This document shows positions 1 to 8,706 of a DNA stretch of 64,000 nucleotides, piece by piece. The number at the start of each line of letters is the position of its first letter. The stretch's first letter is position 1. Both the position numbers and the translations under genes were made by a program. This stretch comes from Epichloe hybrida. Its lineage: Eukaryota > Ascomycota > Sordariomycetes > Hypocreales > Clavicipitaceae. The DNA lies in contig JAFEKR010000046.1 of assembly GCA_019022495.1 (NCBI GenBank), positions 62,001 through 126,000 on the forward strand, read 5' to 3'. The notes beneath the pieces were generated by a model, which saw only the letters and a list, made by a program, of their open reading frames with translations, had not been told where the DNA came from and ran no database searches.

Positions 1-3000
1 CTTCGTGGTCAACACCAGATCATGGTAGATCACCCACTCGGCTTGCTTTCCGAACAACGCCGAGCTAGGATGTAGATAGACGGGGGTTCCCTCGGTCAAC
101 GTCTTGTACCCTTCCTGTGGATCTTTGCGCGCGGCGTTGCGGAAGAATCCTGAGCAGAGGGCTCTCCGGATTTTATCGGTGTTGCGCCCGCACGAGACGA
201 TGGGGTGTTTGTAGCGTTCCATGATCTTGACAAGTTGGTCTCGGACATCCTTTGCACGATTCATAGACCGAGCTTGGATGAAGTTTTCAAAACACCAAGG
301 TTTGGAGTACCCGTTTTGTTTCCAGGAGTTGTATACATTGAGAAGCGTCAGGTGGTCGCCGTGGGGGTCGTGGAACTTGGACTTTTTCTGGTCGGCTACT
401 GATTGCTTTTCTTTGGGGCGGTAGAAGACCACGCCCTGGAGGGACAGCATGGCAATGATGCTGAGGGCCTCTTCGGAACAGTCGTGGTCAACAGCGGCGA
501 GGAGGACTTTGGCCGAGGACGGATCCATGGGGAAATCGGCCATCTTGCGGCCGAGACGGGTGAGCAGGCCTTCATCGTCGAGTGCGGAGAGGGCGTATAG
601 CTCCTCCAGGGCGGTCAACATTGTGTTGACAGGAGGGGGGTCCATGAAGTCGAAATGGATGAGGTCGTTGATGCCCATGGCTTTGAGCATGAGGATAGTG
701 TGTGAGATGTTTTGGCGCTGAATTTCAGGGATGGTGGTTGGCAACATTTCCGATTGGTATGCTGCCTCGGTGTAGAGTCGGAAACATTTTCCTGGTCCAG
801 TTCTGCCGGCACGTCCAGCTCGCTGGTTGGCCTGGGCTTGGGAGACTGGGGTGATGACGAGCGAATCCATGCCGAGTTTAGGATCATAGGCATTTTGCTT
901 CACAAATCCTGGGTCGACGACGTAGTAGATCTCGTCGATGGTGATGGATGTTTCGGCGATGTTGGTGGCGATGACGACCTTTCGGGCGCCCGGGGGTGCT
1001 GGATCGAAAATCCTGCTTTGCATTTCTGGGGGTAGCTGTGCATAGACTGGCAGCACCAGTAGCTCGGGGACCGACGGGCCTAGCGCTTTCATGCGCTCAT
1101 ATAGAATCTCGCAGGCTGTGTCGATTTCCTCCTTGCCCGTCAAGAAGAGGAGAATATCGCCCTTTGGCTCTGTCAAATGGATCTGCATCACCGTGACCAG
1201 CGCACTGTCGAGGTAGTCAGACTCTGGTTCTCTTGAGTATAGGATCTCGACGGGGAATGTTCGACCAGGAATCGTGAAGATGGGGCATTCATTGAAGTAC
1301 GATGAGAACTTGTCGGCGTCGAGTGTAGCTGAAGTCACAATGATCTTGAGGTCCGGCCGTCGCTTAACTGCTTTCTTTAGCAGGGCAAAAAGAACATCCG
1401 TGGCAATTGTGCGTTCGTGAGCCTCGTCCAACATGATGACTGAGTATCGCTTCAGGTCCATGTCCATCAGAATCTCTCGCTGCAACATGCCATCTGTCAT
1501 GTACTTGATCCTCGTCGCGGGACTCGTGCAGTCATCAAACCGAACGAGATACCCGACTTCCTCTCCGAGATTGCATCCAACCTCCTCTGCGACACGTTTA
1601 GCCACTGACATGGCGGCAACTCTTCGCGGTTGTGTACAGCCAATGAGTCCCTTGTCTGCGAAGCCTGCTTCGGCAAGATATTGGGTCAGTTGGGTGGTCT
1701 TTCCAGAGCCTGTCTCGCCAACGACAATCAGAATCTGATTTTCCTGAACCGCCTTGATAAGCTGGCTGCGGAACGCGAACATTGGCAAAGATTCGCGTTG
1801 CTCCTTCATGCTGAGATTGGTCCGTTTGACCACGGGCTGGCCCTTGGGGGGAACAACGGCCCTTTTCCACTCAGGGACCTCTTCCGATGTTGCGTTCATT
1901 CGGGATTTCCTCAGATCGCTCGCAAACGTGCGTTTATCCGGATCTGCCATGGGGTCATGCCACTGAGACGAGAGGTTCCGGTCGGTCTGCTTCTCTTTTA
2001 CCGCAGCATCTGCCTCTTGCTGTTTGAGCTCTTTGCGTTCCTTTGCAATTGCTGTGCCGGACATGGCGGCACGATTCATGGAGCCGTCGGGCGCCTTGAC
2101 AACACGGATAGGAGAAAGCTCCAGAGACTGCTTGGTCTGACCAACAAGGAAAGGTGGTTCCTCTTCTCGAACTTCGATGTCGACTTCCTCCTCCAACTCG
2201 AGTTCTCCGTCGCCTCGAAGTGTCGCGTTGTAGTCTTCTTCTAGATCAGGATAATCGGATGCCTTGGCTACCCCGGATGCGATCAGTTGTCGGATTTCCC
2301 ATCTTTCAGGAGACGTCATGCGCTTCTTGTGGCGTCTCGGAGGCCCAAGAGCATCTCGTGGCAGCGCCGGGGTGTCATCAACAAAGCCATTCCTTGCGCC
2401 ACCGCCAAGGGCCTCCGTGTTAGCACCCGTCGTGAGACGTGCCTGTGGTTCCAGATCCATCCCAGTCTCTTGATCGACATCTCTCATGGAGAGGCCGATC
2501 CTGTTCCCTTCCAGGCTGGTCACCTTGACCCAAACATCTTGGCCTTTGGATAGCAGATCTGACGGATGGTTGACCCTCTGTCCCGGAGTTATACGTGATA
2601 TGTGCACCAGCCCGTCCACTTTTCCTCTCACATGGTGCAAATTGACAAAGGCTCCAAAGTCCTTGATACCCGTAACATGGCCTTGGTAAATTTTGTTCAA
2701 CTGTGGCGCATCGTCAACCTCGGGCTCGGGTGCTCTGCGAAACGTATCGTCATCGTCATATTCGTCATCATATCGACGTCGACCGCGCCTGTCTTTTCGA
2801 GAACCTTTGAAGCCGTCGCGCCAGTCTTCATCGCCCCTGTCTTGCGAGCGAGACCGTGATCTGTGTCGGTGTTTTCGTCGTTCACGCGATCGGGATCGCG
2901 ATCGGTCCCGTCTTCTCCTCCGCGATTCCTTGTTGTCGTTTTCGGGACTTCTACTGCGCTTGCGCGAAGCTTTCTCCTTCTTCGCTTTGCCCTCTAGGCC

Positions 3001-3384
3001 CTCCAACAATGCCAGGGTATTATCTATCGCGTCTCTCCCGTCATATTCGACCTTTTGATCCGCTAGCGCAAGACCACTGAAGACCTTCTCTTTTTCTTCG
3101 AGTGTCCTCGAACGATGCTCGTCTCCGTTGCTGTGGTTGCCCTTTCCCCTGAACTTGGGATGCATAGCAAGAACCAGGCGGTCGAGGCTGTCCACCAAAC
3201 TCGGCGGGAAGTCGGCGCCAATATTGTTGAGCTTCTTGCGGAAGTCATCGGTGTTGGAACTCTCGAGGCGCTGGGCGATGAGGAATTCTGCAAGCGTCTT
3301 GTCGCTGATGCCAACATGGTTCTGCAGCTCGGACGTGACTTTCGACACGAGCGAAAGCAGCTCGAGATTCAGAAGATCATCCAT
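1..3384 (-). CDS. prp22: Pre-mRNA splicing ATP-dependent RNA helicase Prp22/DHX8 (3' end outside window)
   Basis: DEAH-box helicase that releases spliced mRNA from the spliceosome in the nucleus (known for the family). One intron-free frame runs from the ATG at 3384 to the window edge, about 1128 codons. An N-terminal helical region is followed by an Arg/Ser-rich stretch (about residues 140-190), an S1 RNA-binding domain (about 228-303, containing GHVTGIKDFGAFV), then the helicase core. Visible motifs are GETGSGKT (556-563), DEAH (653-656), SAT (685) and QRAGRAGRTG (about 852). The last residues before the edge, EWVIYHDLVLTTK, match the family's conserved C-terminal region, so only some 70-90 residues should be missing. 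The S1 domain plus DEAH core separates Prp22 from Prp2, Prp16 and Prp43. No frameshift is seen. Confidence 0.96.
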   Translation of the reverse strand, partial: MDDLLNLELLSLVSKVTSELQNHVGISDKTLAEFLIAQRLESSNTDDFRKKLNNIGADFPPSLVDSLDRLVLAMHPKFRGKGNHSNGDEHRSRTLEEKEKVFSGLALADQKVEYDGRDAIDNTLALLEGLEGKAKKEKASRKRSRSPENDNKESRRRRRDRSRSRSRERRKHRHRSRSRSQDRGDEDWRDGFKGSRKDRRGRRRYDDEYDDDDTFRRAPEPEVDDAPQLNKIYQGHVTGIKDFGAFVNLHHVRGKVDGLVHISRITPGQRVNHPSDLLSKGQDVWVKVTSLEGNRIGLSMRDVDQETGMDLEPQARLTTGANTEALGGGARNGFVDDTPALPRDALGPPRRHKKRMTSPERWEIRQLIASGVAKASDYPDLEEDYNATLRGDGELELEEEVDIEVREEEPPFLVGQTKQSLELSPIRVVKAPDGSMNRAAMSGTAIAKERKELKQQEADAAVKEKQTDRNLSSQWHDPMADPDKRTFASDLRKSRMNATSEEVPEWKRAVVPPKGQPVVKRTNLSMKEQRESLPMFAFRSQLIKAVQENQILIVVGETGSGKTTQLTQYLAEAGFADKGLIGCTQPRRVAAMSVAKRVAEEVGCNLGEEVGYLVRFDDCTSPATRIKYMTDGMLQREILMDMDLKRYSVIMLDEAHERTIATDVLFALLKKAVKRRPDLKIIVTSATLDADKFSSYFNECPIFTIPGRTFPVEILYSREPESDYLDSALVTVMQIHLTEPKGDILLFLTGKEEIDTACEILYERMKALGPSVPELLVLPVYAQLPPEMQSRIFDPAPPGARKVVIATNIAETSITIDEIYYVVDPGFVKQNAYDPKLGMDSLVITPVSQAQANQRAGRAGRTGPGKCFRLYTEAAYQSEMLPTTIPEIQRQNISHTILMLKAMGINDLIHFDFMDPPPVNTMLTALEELYALSALDDEGLLTRLGRKMADFPMDPSSAKVLLAAVDHDCSEEALSIIAMLSLQGVVFYRPKEKQSVADQKKSKFHDPHGDHLTLLNVYNSWKQNGYSKPWCFENFIQARSMNRAKDVRDQLVKIMERYKHPIVSCGRNTDKIRRALCSGFFRNAARKDPQEGYKTLTEGTPVYLHPSSALFGKQAEWVIYHDLVLTTK

Positions 3385-3591
3385 GGCGGACGATTGTATC
3401 CTGCACACGGCAGGTTGAATGAATGGGCCCAGAATTCTGTTGCAGCATAAATCCCAAGAACATAGTAAAGTTTGCCAGAGCAGTGACAATCGCGGGTAAA
3501 AGCCGGGAAACCCACTAAATCAAACTTCTTGCGGGTGGCACCTACGGAACAGAACGGGGGGACAACGGTGGGCAGCCAATCAGTCGGCCGG

Positions 3592-3609
3592 CTCGCTAAG
3601 CTTAGCGAG
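3592..3609. repeat. 18-bp perfect palindrome upstream of prp22
   Basis: CTCGCTAAGCTTAGCGAG reads the same on both strands and lies about 210 bp upstream of the prp22 start codon. It could be a dimeric transcription-factor site or a chance palindrome. No other copy was noticed in the window. Confidence 0.5.
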
Positions 3610-3819
3610 ATCGGCAGGAGATTGATGCCTTGTGGCCTGCACGTGACCTAGAACCCCTATATTAGACGATAGCTCTGACCTCTAGCTAGTTGAATTCGTG
3701 AACAACCTTGACACTCATTTTATCTTACATTTCGTATCGTAACAAGTCCTCGGCACGGCAGGCCACATCGTCATAACAGGCCAATTCTCAATTCTAGCAC
3801 GTAACAAATGCGCATATCA

Positions 3820-4030
3820 TCATGATGTGAGTATACCTACAACTTTGCTCATCCCTTGTCAAAATAACTAATATTTCACAGAACATCATTTGTCCAAGTT
3901 CGTATCTCCACATGGCGGTCGTCGGAGCTCCCTAATGTTCCATCGTAAGTTTGTTTACAAAACCTCATTGATTCAAGTACATACTGATTTTTATTTTTTT
4001 TAGGGTCATTAGCTGTGGCTAATGCATCTA
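3820..4030 (+). other. Possible short spliced transcript (two canonical introns)
   Basis: Two well-formed fungal introns lie side by side. The first, 3827-3881, starts GTGAGTATAC and ends CTAATATTTCACAG. The second, 3945-4003, starts GTAAGTTTG, has the branch-like TACTGAT, and ends in a T-tract followed by AG. Joining the flanking exons from the ATG at 3822 leaves an open frame of only 28 codons, with no family I recognise. It may therefore be a noncoding or snoRNA-host transcript, a uORF-type peptide, or the 5' part of something decayed. Only the splice signals are seen; transcription is inferred. Confidence 0.3.
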
Positions 4031-4569
4031 ATTTTCAAGGAACAAAAAAAAGTACTAGCAATACCTAGCTAGTGTGACAATTAACAACCAAATTTGATGA
4101 TCACCGCAGTGTTAGGTAAGACATAAAAGGAACAAGGTTTAAGCCACAAGATTCAAGTACATATACTAATATAGATATGTAGCGGCAACGATCGTGTCCC
4201 ACCCAACCTCATACAATTCTTCAAATCAGTCCCATACCAAAAGCCAAACGGCGTAGGGAAGCGAGTATACGCTTGCGGCGACCTAGTGGGCGCAAGCCTG
4301 TGAGAACAAAGGGATAGCTAGGCAAGAGGTATGGGGGCACTCGTATATTGACTGAAGCTTGCTAGGTCTAAGAGTGTGCTATGCGTGTGAGTCGCATGCT
4401 TATAGCTAGCGACTCGCCAGGCTAGCTCGACGTTCAACGCCAAACGACCTAGGGAGCTGAGTTTTCTCTTGGTACAACTCCGTGCGCGCAGAGAACGTTG
4501 GTGGCTGTGGCAGTCCTGGTTGTCGGCGTGTTAGGCCTGCGGGCATATTTTTTTCCGAAAATTTACTCC

Positions 4570-4625
4570 CTTGGCCGGAAAGCCCGGGTAATCTTGTTAA
4601 ACTCCGTCGTGCTGGGGATAGAGCA
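4570..4625 (+). pseudogene. Fragment of 18S (SSU) ribosomal RNA
   Basis: About 56 bases correspond to the conserved 3' part of eukaryotic 18S rRNA, upstream of helix 44. They include GGTAATCTTGTTAAACTCC and GTCGTGCTGGGGATAGAGCA. Similarity starts near TTGGCCGGAA and stops abruptly after GAGCA, so this is not a functional rRNA gene. It is recognised from memory of SSU sequences, not from an alignment. It could be a dispersed rDNA fragment, part of a retroposed chimera, or a piece captured by a mobile element. Confidence 0.8.
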
Positions 4626-4831
4626 GCTTTTTACAAACAAAAATAATATTATCACGCCCCAAACCCCGACAGGCAAACGAGAACCGACACCACCACCAGA
4701 GTGAGGAATGAGGAGCGGAGTTATGTACCCCTCAATTATTGCCTTAGGCATCCATGTCCTGCCTGAAAACTCGCCGACCTCCGAAGGGGCTCCTTAACTT
4801 CTGTTGCTCTACACTGCCTTCCTCATAATAG

Positions 4832-4906
4832 CAAGTGAAGAGGCGTTAGCCTCCCTTGTTTAAGCTTATCAGTGAGTTCTATAATCTTAGTGGCTTTGTC
4901 TAGTTG
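4832..4906 (-). pseudogene. Duplicated fragment of the ankyrin gene at 32.3 kb
   Basis: This 75-base stretch matches 32335-32409, inside the first ankyrin reading frame, in the same orientation. The first 27-28 bases (AAGTGAAGAGGCGTTAGCC onwards) are identical. The rest carries about ten differences, mostly C-to-T or G-to-A as in RIP-type decay. The match runs up to and includes the stop codon of the MFS transporter (4900-4902), so the transporter may end in acquired sequence. Confidence 0.8.
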
Positions 4907-6677
4907 ACGCCATTCTCTTCATACACCTTCAAGCTGAATCGAGCAAACTCGCTTCGAGTCCGAATTCTCTTCCCGTACGTGGTGAAGAGTGGCGGAACAG
5001 CGCAAAACAAGGTTGACAATATGGCAAGGGTCAAGCACGCGCGGTTTGCACCCAGGCCGTCAAACATCTTGGTTGCTACCATGGGAAACGCAGCTGACAT
5101 GAGGGATCGGACGATGGAAAGAGCTGCAAATCCGCTCGCTGCGTAGCTGAGATAGCTGTCTGCCAAGTACCCTGCCAGGACGGTGTCAAACTCGTTTATG
5201 GCGTAACCCACAAACACCAGAGCCAGGGTGGGAACGATCCAGGGAACATCAGTGACCGCAGGTGGAATCGTCCATGTGAACCACCAGAGGCCTGTCGCCA
5301 ACATGGGAGCGGCTATGCAGAACCCGAAGATTCGTTGTTCTGGCTCCGGTGTCACACCCTTCTCCTCACAACGGGTTATCATGCGGTGGTCCCGTAGGCG
5401 AGTCAAGACACCCAATGGGAGACCGACGCCGAGAGCCAAGAGCGACAAATAGGCCAAAGTTGTTGAAAACCCCATCGATTCGTAGATTGGCGGCAGGGCT
5501 TCGGTGAACAAGTAAATCAAGGCCGATGCAAATGCGCTCATCGACGACACCATGAAGACAATGGGCTCGGTGAAGAAGAGCTGGACCGGGCGGAACAGAC
5601 CGACTTGAACAAACGTCTTGAGGTCAGGGGTATGATCCGGATTTGATGCCCTCAAGCTCACATCGCCGGTTTGCTTTCGTGCGTATTCGACCTCTCGTTC
5701 GAGGAGCAGAGACGGTCGCGACTCTCGAATACCGAACAACAAAATTGTCGTCAGACCCGTGACAGCCGCGGCCACATAATACACCCAGTTCCTAGAAGTG
5801 CGAGGTCAGTACATCATCCTTCCGTCCATCGGCAAGAGGAACAATCCTTGCGTACCATCGCAAATGCACTATGATGAAGATACTCATAACGGGACCGACA
5901 GTCAAGCCCATGTTCGCCAACAAGGTCCAGATGAAGATCAACCAAGTCCGATCTTTGGAATTGAACATGTCTTCAATGCTGCCCGCCACGACGATTGTGG
6001 GTATTGCAGAAACCAGACCGGAAAAGAATCGACCGACGGTTATGCCCGCAGGAGTCGACACCGCGCCGCTGAGTGCGCAGAAGCCGCTGAAAAGACCCGT
6101 GCTAATTATGTAGAGCTTTTTGCGACCGAAAGCTTCAGAGTAGGGAGGAAATATCACTCCGCCTACCATTTGGCCGAGTAAATATCTGCATGGTGGTGGT
6201 GATATTAGCTGGAAGCGGCGTGAACATGCCCCATTGTCAATTGATCGAACTCACACAGAGACGAATAGAAACACGGATAGCGTTTTATCCAAGCCAAGTT
6301 CACCGCGAGCTTGCTCTGCAACCGAGCTCTGTACACATATCAGCTTGCGCTCCTGACGTCAGAGGCTGAAAGATCGTACCCCGGCTGTGCTAATCGCGGT
6401 CCTGAACCACCAGAGGATGCTACATCAGCATCTTGTCAATTTCAAAAGAAGTCGCGGATTGGACCTACGTGAAGAAATCCAAAAAAATGACCAAGCCGAC
6501 ATCATAGAACTTGCGACATGTCGTCCAGTTCCTAGGATGTCTCTTGTTGGAGACCGACCATCGTATCAAATTACTTTCGGGCGCATATTCCAGTTCGAGG
6601 AATTCCAAAATGTCCTGGACAGACCCGCTGGTAATGGTGGACAGTTCCGAGCTTTCGCTTTTCCACATGGAAGCCAT
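4900..6677 (-). CDS. MFS drug/polyamine-type transporter (DHA1-like), five exons
   Basis: Plasma-membrane major facilitator, probably a proton antiporter of drugs or polyamines (family inference; substrate unknown). Exons: 6469-6677, 6380-6401, 6255-6328, 5856-6185, 4900-5791. The total is 1527 nt, which divides exactly into 508 codons plus a stop and matches the usual family length. The ATG at 6677 opens a cytoplasmic tail with the signature HPRNWTTCRKFYDVGLV before the first membrane segment. Exon 2 is a 22-nt microexon restoring FFTTAISTAG. Exon 4 carries YLLGQMVGG and the loop motif EAFGRKKLY. Exon 5 supplies the remaining membrane segments, ending RFSLKVYEENGVN. All four introns (64-69 bp) have GT-AG ends. 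The stop codon lies inside the ankyrin-like fragment at 4832-4906, so the last residues may be acquired. No frameshift is seen. Confidence 0.9.
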
Positions 6678-7749
6678 CGTAGCAGTAAAGAGCTACGACT
6701 TGAGCACATGGAGAGTTTTTTTTACGTCAATCATGAGTTAGAATGTGAAGATGGGCGGGCAGGCGCTCATTTCCATACTCGACCGCAACTGGCAATGGTC
6801 ATTTGAGTGGCTCATCATAAGAGTTGTACTTGGCTGTCATTCCCTCATAGAAATACTATCATGCATCGTGCATTATGTGGACACTTGATGTCTCTGTATC
6901 TCACACATCAGATATGCTGGTCATCACCGAGACGAGACTACGGGGGCGAGCGAGCCTGTCTCAGCTCACTGACCCTTCCCTAGCCTCTGAAATGTTACGC
7001 GATTTCACACAGCGATTAGTTCGTCTTTAAATTAACGTAGAAAGAGGGTTAGTAACGGCGGGTTTCCCCTATGTCATAGCACAGGCACCACTCCGGCTTC
7101 TTTAACAGGATCCTACTACTATAATAACCACCTTACTCTACATGGTATCTATCTTCTTTCTAATTCCAATAGGTTTCACTGCTAGTAGAAAAATCTTCTC
7201 TCGTTATATACAGACTAGTTAGTAGAGAGCAGATTTGCATAGCAGTCAGCACGAAGTAGCACGTCACCATGTGTGCTGGAATGCACTTGTGAGAAATCTA
7301 GCTCCACTTGGAGCGACGCTCGATCAAAAGCATCTGGAAGCCACCGGACACATGGAGTATGAATACGCGCGTTAGTTCTGAATCGTAGACTTCCGTGCTT
7401 CCCCTCGCTCGATCATTCCTGTCGCCCCGATTAGAGCATGGCTGGGAAAAGTATGCATCAGATCGGGCCAAGCGAACGAGCATCTTGCCCGAAGTGGGAT
7501 GAGTCGGTGCCGCCAGCAATGACGACGCCGTCTTAGGCCCTTCCACCCTTTCTTTGCCGCGACCCCTTTTCCTAGGAACATGTGCCAAGACCAAGTGCAC
7601 CGTCATATTATCTCTTACGCGGCTAGCAAGAAGCATAGGGATATCGGACAAACAGGCAACTTTAACGCCACCTAAGCCTGTGAGCGCTCCGGACCCGTAA
7701 CTAAGTTACCCTCCTCCCCTAGAGACTAAAAAAAAGAGATTCTATACTT
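6678..7749. other. Intergenic spacer left of the transposon island
   Basis: About 1.07 kb. The MFS promoter lies at its left end, and base composition becomes AT-rich after about 7000. Reading frames here use non-ATG starts and show no recognisable domains. A purine-rich CTAGAGACT stretch at 7719-7727 lies just before the minisatellite. Nothing else could be supported. Confidence 0.6.
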
Positions 7750-8032
7750 TATAACAAATTAACAAATTAACAAATTAACAAATTAACAAATTAACAAATT
7801 AACAAATTAACAAATTAACAAATTAACAAATTAACAAATTAACAAATTAACAAATTAACAAATTAACAAATTAACAAATTAACAAATTAACAAATTAACA
7901 AATTAACAAATTAACAAATTAACAAATTAACAAATTAACAAATTAACAAATTAACAAATTAACAAATTAACAAATTAACAAATTAACAAATTAATAAATT
8001 AACAAATTAATAAATTAACAAATTAACAAATT
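7750..8032. repeat. Minisatellite array, unit AACAAATT (left half)
   Basis: About 35 nearly perfect copies of the 8-bp unit AACAAATT. A few copies near the right edge carry AATAAATT. The array ends in AAATT directly against the TG of the first Copia LTR. The same unit resumes at 23807 on the other side of the Copia block, so both halves appear to be one array split by insertion. Confidence 0.97.
8028..8032. repeat. Left target-site duplication of the Copia block (AAATT)
   Basis: AAATT precedes the LTR start TGTTAG, and AAATT (23807-23811) follows the last LTR end TTAACA. Copia integrases normally leave 5-bp duplications. Because AAATT recurs every 8 bp in the array, the proof is phase: joining the two sides across one AAATT restores a regular array. 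Confidence 0.7.
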
Positions 8033-8292
8033 TGTTAGTTACACTAAGGTCCTGCGTAGGTATAAGGGTAATCCTGTATGATTGAAGTCAATAATAGTTA
8101 GTTAGCTAGCTAGGAAAGAGAGAGAAGAGAAGGAAAGTCTAGATACTAGAAAAGTAGGCGAAATTCGTATATAGGGCAAAAGAGAGGGTAGCAAATTAAT
8201 ACAGCCAATTATATCACGTGTATTACGCTAGACCTATAATTAGTCTAGTCTTTAGCTACGATTAAACTAATAAAGATCTAAAGGAATTAACA
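8033..8292 (-). repeat. Copia LTR copy 1
   Basis: This 260-bp repeat runs from TGTTAGTTACACTAAGGTCC to GGAATTAACA, i.e. TG...CA termini. It shares the internal landmarks GCTAGCTAGGAAAGAG and TTAGTCTAGTCTTT with copies 2-4. It is followed by a 78-bp segment (8293-8370) that recurs after copy 2. This LTR plus 78-bp unit is therefore a tandem duplication. Many C-to-T and G-to-A differences from copy 3 point to RIP. Confidence 0.9.
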
Positions 8293-8370
8293 CTAGTAGT
8301 CTCTCTTTTTCCTTTATAGCTAAAGAGCTTAAAAACATAATAAAAATTAGATTAAAGGAAAGTATATACT

Positions 8371-8628
8371 TGTTGGATGCACCAAGGTCCTGCGCAGGTA
8401 ATAAATCCTGTATAAATTCGAAGTCAATGATAGATAGTTCGCTAGCTAGGAAAGAGGGAGAAAAGAGGGAAAGTCTAGATACTAGAAAAGTGGGCAAAAT
8501 CCGTATGTGGGGCATAAAAGGGGGTGGCGAATTAATGCAGCCAATCATATCGCGTGCATCGCGCCAGACTCATAATTAGTCTAGTCTTTGGCCATGATTA
8601 AACTAATGAAAATCCAAAGGAATTAACA
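8371..8628 (-). repeat. Copia LTR copy 2 (3' LTR of element A)
   Basis: This 258-bp LTR runs from TGTTGGATGCACCAAGG to GGAATTAACA. It keeps more C and G residues than copy 1 and so looks less mutated. The internal reading frames run on the minus strand, so this left LTR is the 3' LTR of element A. It is followed by the 78-bp segment 8629-8706, then by AAATCCCTTAATAGGAATCC at the 3' end of the internal region. Confidence 0.92.
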
Positions 8629-8706
8629 CTAGTAATCTCTCTTTTTCCTTTATAGCTAAAGAGCTTAAAAACGTAATAAAAATTAGATTAAAGGAAAGTA
8701 TATATA

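Larger units (their letters stand above)
3385..4899. other. Intergenic spacer between prp22 and the MFS gene
   Basis: This 1.5-kb stretch holds no convincing protein gene. The prp22 end has an 18-bp perfect palindrome at 3592-3609. At 3820-4030 there are two well-formed fungal introns that could belong to a short spliced transcript. At 4570-4625 lies a fragment of 18S rRNA. At 4832-4906 lies a diverged copy of part of the ankyrin gene found at 32.3 kb. Each is listed separately. The rest looks like ordinary spacer. Confidence 0.7.

Noticed and set aside
205..3450. Many plus-strand frames opposite prp22
   Set aside because: They are shadows of the long minus-strand helicase frame; their translations have no conserved motifs.
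7298..7651. 117-codon minus-strand frame next to the minisatellite
   Set aside because: It begins at a TTG, has no domain resemblance, and lies in decayed AT-rich spacer.
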